Assembly (NCBI GenBank): GCA_002841375.1
Contig: PGZO01000006.1
Coordinates: forward strand, 148,063-212,062
DNA from: Firmicutes bacterium HGW-Firmicutes-7
Lineage (GTDB): Bacteria > Bacillota > Clostridia > Lachnospirales > Vallitaleaceae
Direction of reading: 5' to 3'
DNA: 64,000 nucleotides
Part shown: positions 19,001-27,200 of the stretch, one piece after another
Layout: the number at the start of each line of letters is the position of its first letter
How positions within the stretch are numbered: the stretch's first letter is position 1
The notes under the pieces: generated by a model
Database searches by the model: none
Told to the model about the DNA's origin: nothing
What the model saw: only the letters and a program-made list of their open reading frames with translations
Position numbers and translations under genes: made by a program

Positions 19001-21221
19001 TGAATCCTCCCCATTTGCTATAGCTTGTTCCTTTCTTGTTTTTATCTGGATCGAAATATTCCTTATAATCCCATCTATCCGGCGGTATTTCTGTTATACA
19101 ATCTTTACCTGCTTTTAAATTAGACCAAAATTCGTCAAGGGTTTCAGCCATTGGATATCTTCCACTTACACCAATAATGGCGATATCCTCCTCTTCATGA
19201 TTTTTCCTCGAATAATGAGTCGTTTGAGCTGGTGCTTCTATAAATCTTGGTTTTACTTTGTTGGCAACTGGCTCTTCTACACTTTTGGTGATATGAGGTT
19301 TATGATTAATATCCAATTTCTCTAACAATTTATTAAGATGATTTTTGATAAAATAATTTGATAATTCACTTATGTTTTGATATTCAAACAGCAACGTCTT
19401 TGGTAGGTTATTAAAATCTTTTTCCAACAATTTATTAAGGTTCATAATCATAACTGAGTCGATCCCATAGTTTTCGAAGGTGTCGTCTGCTTGAATTTTA
19501 TTTGCAGGCATCTGTATTTCCTTAGCCAGCATTTGTTTAAAATAAGCTTCTGTCTTCTTTAGAATTTCATTTTTATCCCTATCTTCAAAATTCTCAAATG
19601 CTTTTATTTCTATTGCCTCTGTTTCTATTGTTTTTATTTCTACTTCTCCTGTTTCTAGTTCTGCTATTTTATTTTGTCTTTTTCTGGGCTTTAATGGGCT
19701 AAGTAAATTGAGTATTTTATCTTTATTGCCTTCAAATACGATTAGTTGCTTTTCCTCTTTTGGCAGCCTCAATCCAACTTCAAAAGCTTTAATACCATGA
19801 TCAATACTCATAGGCTGTAACCCAAAATCTTTAAGCAATCTTTCTTTTGTTTCAATATCTACTTCCATGCCTCCGTCTTTCCATAAAGGCCATGCAATGG
19901 ATATCACTTTACCATACGCTTCTTTCATCAACTGAACGTAGCAATCCATAAAACAATTCGCATAAGCATAATCACACTGTCCTATATTTCCATTTACACC
20001 TGATAAAGAAGAAAATACAGCAAAAAAGTCTACATTTTCATTTTTTAACGCCTGTGCTAAATTTATAAGTCCCAGCACTTTAGGGGAAAATACTTCATCC
20101 ATGTCTTTCGTACTTTTTTTCATTACAAAGGCATCTCTTATTACCCCGGCGCTATGAATAACGCCATCGATTTTCTCATATTGTGATTTAATAAGTTCAA
20201 TAAGGTCAGCTACTTGAGCCTTACTAGCTATATCTGATTTGATATACGTTACATTAGCACCTAGTTCTTTTAGCCTTTGAATAGACCTTTCGCTTTTTGA
20301 AGTAAGCTCTGATCTACCCGTTAAAATTAAATTAACTTGCTTTTGTTTCGCTAAATAGGTAGCAAAAATAAGCCCTAATCCGCCACATCCTCCTGTAATC
20401 AAATAAACACCATGACTTTTTATGTTTGTTGACGCTTCTAAAGAGCTATCCGCATCTAATAGAGATAAGCTTTTTATAAATCTATTGTTATTTTCATATT
20501 TTATTTCAATAGGTCTCTCTTCCATAATTATTGTTTCTTGTAGCAGGACCTTACTTCTATTCGAATACTTATCAAGTTGTATCGTCCTACAAAGTAAATT
20601 AGCATTTTCAATAGCTACCGTCTTTAAAAATGCGCTGACTGCCTGATTAATCGGTTGAGGCTCTTTGTCATTTACACTGTAATAATAATGCAGATTAATC
20701 CTACGCTCAAGCTTTTGTTTCATAAGCGCTTTTACTAAATAAAAGACTGAATAGATTCCTGCTTCTAGTTGTTTTCTAAACTTCTCCTGATTATGATCAA
20801 AACTTTCTGACCACATATGTATAACTGTATCAGGGTTTATATTGTTATCCTTAAGTTCATTTAATAATCTAGAATAATCCTCTTCTATGTTTTTTCTTAT
20901 CGTAAACACAGCATTACTTAAATGCTCATATTGAACGCCTGGCTTGACTAGAATAATCTTTCCATGTGTTTCACTTAATGCTTGCTCTTTAATATGTTCA
21001 TCGAGATCAAAAATAAGTATACATTTTCCATATTTTTTATTATTAAGGTCATTCTCTAATTCAGACTTTTCCCATATGTACTTAAAATAAAGGCTATCAC
21101 TTTCTATCTTTTGTTCATAATCGTTCTCTATCTTCTTGTATTGCAATAGCCCTTCTTCAGGTGTTATCTCTCCTAACTTAATCATTTCAAAAACGTCATG
21201 ATTACTCCGTTTACCCTTCAT
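7083..21221 (-). CDS. Trans-AT polyketide synthase: KR-ACP / KS-DH-KR-ACP / KS-DH-KR-ACP / KS-ACP
   Basis: This 4712-residue PKS carries no AT domain. Approximate residues: KR (TGGCGGLG near 272) and ACP (IDS near 588) complete the module begun on the upstream protein. KS3 follows (678-1104, Cys near 847), then an ACP-like insert without serine (near 1197), DH (DHQISGHNILPG near 1431), KR (near 1921) and ACP (near 2221). KS4 (2309-2738, Cys near 2479) is followed by a second serine-less ACP-like insert (near 2821), DH (DHIISNQKMLPG near 3041), KR (near 3526) and ACP (near 3823). Last come KS5 (3914-4341, Cys near 4083) and ACP (near 4609). All KSs keep DTMCSSS, EAHGTGT and GHLESAA. The three KRs have an Asp in the B-type position (IRD, THD, VRD). 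The final module is unreduced, so a beta-keto group is predicted. The short acidic C-terminal helix looks like a docking element. The start follows AGGAGG embedded in the end of the previous gene. Confidence 0.95.
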   Translation of the reverse strand: MKGKRSNHDVFEMIKLGEITPEEGLLQYKKIENDYEQKIESDSLYFKYIWEKSELENDLNNKKYGKCILIFDLDEHIKEQALSETHGKIILVKPGVQYEHLSNAVFTIRKNIEEDYSRLLNELKDNNINPDTVIHMWSESFDHNQEKFRKQLEAGIYSVFYLVKALMKQKLERRINLHYYYSVNDKEPQPINQAVSAFLKTVAIENANLLCRTIQLDKYSNRSKVLLQETIIMEERPIEIKYENNNRFIKSLSLLDADSSLEASTNIKSHGVYLITGGCGGLGLIFATYLAKQKQVNLILTGRSELTSKSERSIQRLKELGANVTYIKSDIASKAQVADLIELIKSQYEKIDGVIHSAGVIRDAFVMKKSTKDMDEVFSPKVLGLINLAQALKNENVDFFAVFSSLSGVNGNIGQCDYAYANCFMDCYVQLMKEAYGKVISIAWPLWKDGGMEVDIETKERLLKDFGLQPMSIDHGIKAFEVGLRLPKEEKQLIVFEGNKDKILNLLSPLKPRKRQNKIAELETGEVEIKTIETEAIEIKAFENFEDRDKNEILKKTEAYFKQMLAKEIQMPANKIQADDTFENYGIDSVMIMNLNKLLEKDFNNLPKTLLFEYQNISELSNYFIKNHLNKLLEKLDINHKPHITKSVEEPVANKVKPRFIEAPAQTTHYSRKNHEEEDIAIIGVSGRYPMAETLDEFWSNLKAGKDCITEIPPDRWDYKEYFDPDKNKKGTSYSKWGGFIKDVDKFDPLFFNISPKEAELMDPQERLFLETAWHTLEDGGYTRRSLSEKRVGVFVGVMYGYYQFYGAEESIKGHNIALNSSYATIANRVSYLLNLNGPSMAVDTMCSSSLTSIHLACDSIRLGQSEMALAGGVNLTIHPNKYILLSQGKFAASDGKCRSFGEGGDGYVPGEGIGAVLLKSLKKAEEDGDRIYAIIKASTLNHGGRTNGYSVPNPNAQGELIDETIRKSKIDPRTISYVEAHGTGTSLGDPIEISGLVKAFSEHTKDKQFCSIGSAKSVIGHLESAAGVAAVTKVILQMKYEQLVPSIHSKVLNPNINFKETPFYVQHDLEEWLCPKINGTSYPRRAGISSFGAGGSNAHIILEEYKKEETVKRTISEPYIFTLSAKNKEQLNKYVETIAKYLEQEMVLKREEESNLEKNISIVKDKIIRDLIENVSTILNVNRKEIDVSENITEYGFDPLNISKLVNKINESYNLGMTSSIITEYSSIEVLATYLITKFKKNMMNYYATLQEQEKKVTSEKINLEELVYTLQTGREGMEERLAIVVSSLEELKEKLENYRSNKKNIENLFNRNIRENKENIIFDGDLGKEFARKIIEERDMLKLAQLWASGLEIEWKQLYNGRKLKPICLPQYPFARERYWIPSSEFDETIFNRGDNNDKKLHPLIGKNISDLEEQKYTTTFTGKEFYLCDHQISGHNILPGVAYIEMARAAGQMAGKRKIKKIKNIVWVRPLTIGETTKETCITLYPKENDVAYEVISQEAAEPFTNGYGVLEYANDEEEIEEYIDIDVIQKRCIRKLNQEEIYKLFDENHINYGDSFQSVIEINCNEVEVLGKIELPQILKGSFQDFILHPSMMDGALQAIIGVLEKEMALGVPYLPFSLKEVDILCPLTKKCFIHVRKADMTQNSAIKNFDLNLTDEAGKILIKMKGLVLRAMSATITQKALKKTAILKYSSQWEKEKPSKKKLEEKIDSIVLFDVDHALCNTLKKTIRQVILIRPGKKYAELDKDLYEIRTNNEEDYERLLMDLKNKNINLRLIIHNWSKDKYDSNEKAVKLQLNKGVYSLFNLTTEIMKGKVKDKIKILYRYTYDDEAAEPSYAGVSAFAKTVKIENPQIEIKTVGMLAAQDEGRVEDLLFELQEQINLKNIDIRYDETDRYIRSIRKITEQDLNYHSSKLKENGVYIISGGTGGLGLIFAQHIAKKAKANIVLTGRSELNAFKKEKIKVLEALGSQVEYMVGDVSIRDDVQNMIKKTKERFGNINGIIHSAGITHDSLLLRKTSKEMKEVIDPKVYGIIWLDEATKEEPLDFFAVFSSTSSILGNVGQSDYAYANSFMDHYCERRESFRQQGKRTGKTLSINWPLWKEGGMTMDEASKKWMEERLGLVPLNTDDGVKAFEQGLNSSQVGLIVFAGDEEKIDAMLGFKGYEKLEVEETVLEISENKIDELKEKTEKYLKNMLSKETKIPLNKIDARKVFDEYGIDSVMIVNMNRELEACFGELTKTLLFEYQNISDLAMYFIENHRSKLIEKLDLGTHPLSKAIKAEATIEEQVSFISKSRFQKVVSEGLQQKDDIAIIGLSGRYPMANNVKEFWDNLTEGRDCVTEIPEDRWDFREYFDTNKDVQGKSYSKWGGFMSDVDKFDPLFFNISPKEAELMDPQERLFLETAWNTVEDAGYTRAELSKRKVGVYVGVMYGHYQLYGAEESLMGNGMALSSSYASIANRVSYCLNLSGTSLAVDTMCSSSLTSVHLACESIHRGENQLAIAGGVNVSIHPNKYIALSQGRFASSDGKCRSFGEGGDGYVPGEGVGAILLKSLKQAKEDHDHIYAIIKGSSVNHGGKTNGYTVPNPNAQKEVICEAIKKAEIDPRTISYIEAHGTGTSLGDPIEITGLVKAFDEYTKDKQYCSIGSAKANIGHLESAAGIAGITKVLLQMKYKQLVPSIHSDLLNSNINFKETPFWVQHQLEEWKCPEVATIKYPRRAGISSFGAGGSNAHIILEEADDSQYKEESVNDKPQLILLSAKNVDRLKAYVKELLTTFEKHHNSVVIEEGSSKTEIEEVLITFLSQVIGVKKEEIKLTEAFEDYGLEPIHLLKLASSIEEKYNIEIKREQFVAQTSLKDIVEVILTNKKEIVIFEQSEAVDLTEMAYTLQVGREAMTERIALIVSNTEDLTVKLSQYLVGKMNIDGLYFGNAVSEKVNTILTEGRAAEEFIKTMIRDKELDKLAQLWVSGVEIDWRKLYEGHGLSRLSLPTYPFAKERYWIPERKKARNNGNKRPHPLIESNTSNLREQKYTTTFTGEEFYFTDHIISNQKMLPGAAYIEMAHAAGEIAGEEKVCKIKNIMWTQPIVIKDEPEIVSIHLYPHGDLVAYEVTTEAEDNSRRLHSQGELEFAMKENCKTKLDIINIDEIKKSCDYISREACYELFMEKGFAYGDGFKTIQEIFTGATETLVHLKLPEKLKNDFNQYVLHPSIIDGALQAVIGITKTSTEDVEASYVPFSIEEIVLLNTLSEECYVHAVLLDAPVNHGVRKYDIYILDMAGVILVKINNLMLRAFAPIAINRNNTIYFSDHWEMASKDFSNNSKKVGTTLVLSNDLQSNKNINSLEGKIIVVMPGKAFKQLSDTTYEINPQSKAHYRQLATKLKEDECIPDSIIHMWNIEDFNNGENIQQQLEKGAYCVMYLCQALAEQKPRKTIRLVYCYESYEQDSQPQNAALSGLLRTITIENPNMKCKCVEVVLPSDFDLLSRAVEEMEIYDGIEVLYKNNVRYVKQFEKLEVTNENNNTINIQNKGVYIITGGTGGLGIITARFLAKEFNARLILSGRSALNDEKEKELEKLRELGAEVIYISADVSKREEVEKLILTAKTHFKTINGVIHSAGVVRDSFLIKKTREEMEAVLAPKVYGTIYLDHATKNEKLDFFIVYSSVAGKLGNVGQGDYAFGNGFIDHYCKKRDKLKAINKRSGITLSINWPLWKDGGMKVNKAIEKNMEEQMGLVPLGLESGIKALQDGLKLGVVNMLVLSGDEARISRMVEAQKNTNKIEKTSKPDLSIHQREQLYHKSEAFFKELLSKEIKLPATRIISSEPFEKYGIDSVMIISLNKEFEKYFGELPKTLLFEYQNLEELTNYFMNTYNEKLIEITGMIKEKAPIKSQEVHIGQKEGINNRPRFYTSAIVGNETINKDIAIIGLSGRYPMAKNIEAFWENIQAGKDCITEIPSDRWDHSKYYDPDKKKKGKCYSKWGGFLEDIDKFDPLFFNISPKEAEIMDPQERLFLETAWHAVEDAGYTKDALNQSCVGVFVGVMNGHYQMYGAEESMKGNVMALSSSYASIANRVSYCLNLSGPSIALDTMCSSSITAVHLACESIRSGDSDIVIAGGVNLSIHPNKYIGLSQGKFVSSDGKCRSFGEGGDGYVPGEGVGAIILKPLHKALEDKDQVYGVIKGSSLNHGGKTNGYTIPNPNAQGTLIDKAIKRSGIDPRTISYIEAHGTGTSLGDPVEISGLIKSLGKYSSDKQYCSIGSVKSNIGHLESAAGIAGITKVLLQMKHKKLVPSLHSQVLNPNINFMVTPFHVQNKLEDWKQPEIGGRKAPRRAGISAFGAGGANAHIIIEEYVENAYKEIMEEQKPHIVLLSASNSDRLREYAFNLIKTLERALNNKATALSIDNISYTLQVSREAMDERVAVIAYSIPEAIQQLKQYLSGEGSNDKIYIGNKRSRQLTLDKLIKAQKGKEFINELFQNNEFELLAELWVCGINLDWRVMYENNLLQKISLPLYPFAKERYWVPTTIEKIYQSTTEITSLSDMDATKRLEISNVVEETSMKESAATGNSIREDKEVDHYSSIKEVLEERTRIYFMELMCEEIKLPIERIEVDVPIEKYGIDSVMIMQFTNELEKIFGQLPKTLFFEYHTIAELTNYFLELYQDQLIELFGLEEKILSTKAYIVNEERKKVEPETVAELLLDIEDLSEEEVTRLLDQIKEGV

Positions 21222-21225
21222 CTTG

Positions 21226-24200
21226 TTACCTCCTCATAATACGCTCAACTTGGTTTACCTCTAAGTTTCCTTGAGCAAGTTTCTGAAATAGGTCTAATAT
21301 CCTTTCATCATTATTCTCTGTTACTATCCCCTTTTTTGTCTCTATTTCTTTTGGTTCTATTCCCACTTCTTTTATTCCAACTACTTGTTTTATCTCTTCT
21401 TGTTTTATCTCTTTTTTTCTTAACTTCGTTGTAAAAGCTTTAATTATAATAAGTACTTCGCCTAGCTCATTTAGAATTTTAATGTTATATTTTTTCAATG
21501 TTGACTCAGGTGTTAATTGATCTTCTAATGTTACGTATGAATAGCAATTTTTCACTAACGGTTTTATATTGATGAGCTCCTCTAACATAAAAGGCAAATA
21601 AATTGTTGAAGGGTCTGTATCAATTGTATCCAATAATGCTACTGTAGGGTGTAACGCACCATCTATCAACGACGGATGAAGGGTAAATTCGTTAAATTCA
21701 GATATCAGTTCATCTGGCAGCTCTAGATAAGCAAGGACTTCCTTCCTGTTTTGAACGATTTCCTGCACAGGCTGGAAAGACGGTCCATAGTTAAATCCAA
21801 GGCTACGAAGTTTTTCATAATAGCCAACTTTTTTAGTCTTTACAGGGCACCTGTTTTTTATAGCATGAATGTCCAGGACTTCCGCTACCTTACTATCATT
21901 ATGATCATCATAGTGAATGACACCTTGTGCATGAACTGTTTGTTCACTTTCCAGCGTTTTTGAAGAAATGACATACTCTGCTGAATGTTCACTTGGATAT
22001 AAATTAATAATAATGTCTTGCCCATTTTCATTGATAGCTATTGGATTAATCCAAACCGTATCTTTAATATAATTTACTTTTCTTTCACCCGCGATTTCAC
22101 CCGCTACTGTTGCCATTTCTAAACAAGCTACCCCTGGAAGCAATTTTTGTCCCGCAATAATATGATCTAACAAATAAAACTCACTTCCGAGAAGCCGTGT
22201 TTCAAATTTTTGTTCCCTAAAATTAGACGTATTATGGTCTATTAATGGATGGATTTTAGTCATTTTATTCTGTTCTTGTCTTACTTCCTTCGTATAATCC
22301 CCTTGAATGATCCAATAACTTTCAAGGGCAAAAGGATATGTTGGTAGAGATAGCCGAACGGGCTTGGTACCTTTGTACAATAGCGGCCATTCTATTTCAA
22401 TGCCCATAACCCATAACGCAGCTAGCCTATTGAGTTCTCTCTCGTTTATTAGCGTATTAATAAATGCTTGACCAGCCTTACCTCCAACGAGTAGTTTCGC
22501 TTTATCTTTATCTTTCTTCAGATTGTTTTGATAGAACATCGTTGTATTCGTTTTGTTGCAAAAATCCATCAACCTTTCTTTTAACTGTTCTATACTTGAA
22601 GCGACAATGGCTAACCGTTCTTCCATAGCTTCTCTACCAACTTGCAATGTATATGCCATGTCCTTTAGAGAAACTCGATTTGGTTTTTGAAGAAAATCAT
22701 AAAGCTGAGCTGCATATACTTTTAACCTTTCAGAATTTTTTGCAGAAAGAATAATAATATACGCATCACCTTGGTCTAGTTGTATAGATGAACCAGAATC
22801 ATATTCTTCTAAAATAACGTGAGAATTAGAACCTCCTGCGCCAAAAGAACTTACAGCTGCTCTTCTAGGATATTCAATTTCTACGCCGTTTTCCAAAACA
22901 ATCGGTTTCTTCCACTCTGATAGTTCTCGTTGGACATAAAAAGGTGAGGCATTAAAATCAATATTTGGATTTAATTCTTCTGTATGAATTGACGGTACCA
23001 ACATTTTATATTTCATTTGAAGTAATATTTTTGTTAAACCTGCAATTCCAGCAGCAGATTCTAAATGCCCAATATTTGATTTTGAAGATCCAATCGAACA
23101 AAATTGCGTATCTTTTGTGAATTCTCCAAAGGCTTTAGCCAATCCCTTCATTTCAATTGGATCGCCTAATGCCGTTCCAGTTCCATGCGCTTCCATATAG
23201 CTGATAGATCTAGGGTTAATCTTTGCTTTTTTTAAAGCCTTAACAACTAGTTCAGCTTGTGCATTAGGACTTGGAACTGTATATCCATTGGTTTTACCAC
23301 CATGATTAATTGAAGTTCCTTTTATTACTGCATAAATATGATCTGAGTCTAATTCTGCCTGTTTTAACGATTTTACGAGCACTGCTCCTACACCTTCGCC
23401 AGGAACATATCCATCTCCCCCTACGCCAAAGGCTTTACAACGTCCATTACTTGAAGCAAATCTGCCTTGGCTTAAGTAAAGGTATTTATTTGGATGCACT
23501 GAAACATTGACGCCTCCTGCCAATGCCATACTACATTCTCCTGTACGAATACTCTCACACGCCATATGAAGTGCTGTAAGAGAGGACGCACACATGGTAT
23601 CTACTGCAATACTAGGTCCGTGCAGATTAAATATATAGGATACTCTGTTTGCCACGGAAGCATAAATAGAACTTGTTGAAATTGGTCTTCCTTTTAATGT
23701 CTCTTCAACACCATATAGTTGATATTCTCCCCAGGTAACGCCTGCAAAAACCCCTATTGAGGTACCTTCTACATTTGTTCTACTATAGCCCGCATCTTCA
23801 AACGTATGCCAAGCACACTGTAAGAATATTCGTTCTTGTGGATCCATTATTTTAGCTTCTTTAGGCGATATATTAAAAAACAATGGATCAAACTTATCAA
23901 CATGATCTAAAAATGCGCCCCATTTGCTATAGACTTTACCTTCTTTGCCTTTTTCTGGATCAAAATAAATATGGTAGTCCCATCGTTCTTGTGGGATTTC
24001 GATTACGCTGTCTTTTCCAGCTTTTAAGTTTTCCCAAAATGCCTCTAAATTTAGCGCTTCTGGATATTGACCACTAATGCCTATAATAGCAAAATCTGTA
24101 GCTTCACCATTTCGTTCTTCTTTTTCAACTTCAATTTGACTTACTTCTTCATTTCTTTTTTTATGTTTGGTAGTTAACGTATGTTCTGGAAAACTATTTT

Positions 24201-27200
24201 TCTCCAGCTTTTGTTTAGGCGCTAATTCTAATATTTCTATCAATACATTTTTAAAATTCTCACTAAGGTATTGTGATAACTTTTCTAACGTTTGATATTC
24301 AAAGAACAATGTTTTTGATAGTGTTCCAAATAGCTTTTCAAGCTGGCTTGTTAAGCTCATAATCATTATTGAATCTATCCCATATATTTCCAAGCCTTCC
24401 TTGGAATCAATATTTTCTACTGGTACCTTGGTTTCTTCTGACAGTAGCTTTTTAAGAAAAAACGCTGTAGCCTGAAGCAATTGTTCCTCCCCAATCGAAT
24501 CAGAAAAATCATTGTTTTCTAATGAAGCTTCTATTCGTTCGTGACTTGCTCCCCTATTATATTCAAAAGCTACTAGCCCTTTTTCTTCTTCTCCTTCCAT
24601 AACGACGAAGTTAGGATGCTGCAAAACTAATCCATCTAAAAGAGCCTGAATACCACACTCAGTTTGTAAAGGGATCAACCCTATAGTATTTTTCAAATTC
24701 GAAATTGACCAATCACTTAACCTCATCCCACCTTCATCCCAGAAAGGCCAAGCAATAGCTAATGAAAGACCTTTTCTCTTGCCTGCCTTCGTTAATTCCT
24801 TTCTATTTAAGGCATAATAATCCATAAATGAATTGGCAACTGCATAGTCACAATACCCAACACTTCCCATAAATCCAGAAATAGAAGAGAAAAGTACGAA
24901 GAAATCTAAATTTTCATCTTTGGTCGCTTTATCTAAGAGTACAGCCCCTTTCACTTTTGACGCAAAAACGTCTTTGATATCTTCACTTTTTTTAGTTAGA
25001 ATAAAATCGCTTTTCAGTACACCCGCACTGTGGATAATCCCGTTAATTTCATTGTAGGTAGCTTTTGCTTGAACAATAAGGTTGTTGACATCCTCTTCAC
25101 TTGAAATATCCGCTCTTATATATATAACCTCCGAACCCAATGATATTAATTTATCGATACATTCTAATTTTCTAGCATCTAACTCAGATCTTCCTGTAAG
25201 AATGAGTCTTGCTTTTTGATTTCTCGCTAAGTATTGAGAAAAGATGAAACCAAGCCCACCTAAGCCTCCAGTAATTAAATAAACGCCCTTCTCTCTAAGT
25301 ACTTTCTTCCCTCTTAGTACGTGTTTTTCATTTAAATCTTTATCGACTTCAACCTTTTTATATACCTTAATAAATCTCTTGTCTTCTTTATACATTATTT
25401 CCGCATTCTTATCTTTATTGTTAAGCTCTTTTATGAATTGATCTGCTAGCCAAGCTGATTCCATCTTAAAATTACCCATCGTATTAAAATCTATAATCTT
25501 ATATTTAAATCTAGGGTTTTCCTGATGAATGGTCTTAGCAAAAGAACCCATTGCACCATGTTCTGGCTTCAACGTACCCGCTTCACTTGAATAAACATAT
25601 AGCAATGTTAGTTCTTCTTTCGGCATTTTTTTCATAAGTGCCTGGCTTAAATAAAGTAATGAACAAAAGTTTGCTTCAAGTTGCTTTTCAATCAAGTCTT
25701 CAGCTAATTCATTCTTTTCATCCCATTTAAAAATTATTTTATTAGGCAAAGCTTTGTTCTCGTATTCCTCAATCAGTAATACATAATCATCCTTGTTTAA
25801 AAAATCGATCTCATAGGTTCCGTCCATATGATCAATATAATCATTGCCTTTTTTTACTAGTACCACTGGAAAATCTTTTCCATATTTTTCTTTAATAGTC
25901 GTAAATAGTTCCTCGTTCGTATCGAATATTAATATATTGCCAACTAATGCTGCCTCTTCTTCGAATATTTCTTCTTCAATAAAATCAAAAGTATAATATG
26001 TAACTTCCTTCACTTGTTCGTCTACGTAAAGCCCATCATTAGGACTTTCAAATTGCCCAAAGTAATTCTCAACTTGAATAGCTGAATCTTCTTTAACCGC
26101 GCAAGCAAGCTGAAAGCTATTTGTATTATTATTAAGGCATTGTGCGTTATGATTATTCGTATTAGGGATCCAGTATTTTTCTCCATCAAAAGTATATCCA
26201 GGTAAAGAAACACGTCCAGGATTTTCGTCATGGACTAAATCCCATTTCACCTCTACTCCTAAAACCCATAGCTGGGCTATTTTACTAAGCTTACTATCAC
26301 GAAGCATTAATTGTATAAATTCATCTGATTCATCTTCATATAGGCCTTTAACGATTGCCCGCGTTGCTTTAACGTTGCCATCAAATATATTTTCATCATT
26401 TTTCTGGTCATTCACTAGTTTTTTCAACGTATCAATTAATTCTTTCATATTCGAAGCAAGAAATGCTACTCTTTCTTCCATTGCAGCACGTCCTACTTGG
26501 AAAGTATAAGCTATTTGTTCAAGCGTGATGGTTTTATTGCCATCTCTTACTTCAAACTCACATGCTTGATTTTTTTCAAGGTACCCGATCAAATTACATA
26601 TAAGCTGTTTAAGCTTTTTCTTATTCTTTGAAGATAGGACAATAATCTGTGGTGCATCTACTTTGTTATTTCTCGTTTTATGTATATATTCTTCAATTAT
26701 TATATGAGAATTTGATCCGCCTGCTCCAAAGGAACTAATACCTGCTCTTCTTGGATAAGTCTTCTCTACACCATCTTCAATTAAAATAGGTCTATGCCAC
26801 TTCTCGGCCTTTTGTTGAACAATAAACGGTGAATTGTCAAAAGGTATATTAGGATTAACTTCAACAGCGTTTAATGATGGAACAAAGGTTTCATATTTCA
26901 TTTGTAACATCGTTTTTATCATGCCTGATAGTGCTGCTGCCGATTCTGAATGTCCAAAGTTTGCTTTAATAGATCCTAATGAACAATACTGATGATCTAG
27001 TTGACTATTAGGCATTGAACTACACGCTTTAAAAGCCATCGTAAGTCCTCTGAACTCAATTGGATCGCCAAGAGAAGTTCCCGTTCCATGGGCTTCAATA
27101 TAACCTATCGTTCTAGGATTAACTTGTCCTTGCTTTAAGGCCTTTGTAATAAGTTCTGCTTGGGCTTTCGGATTCGGCACAGTAAATCCATTTGTCTTTC

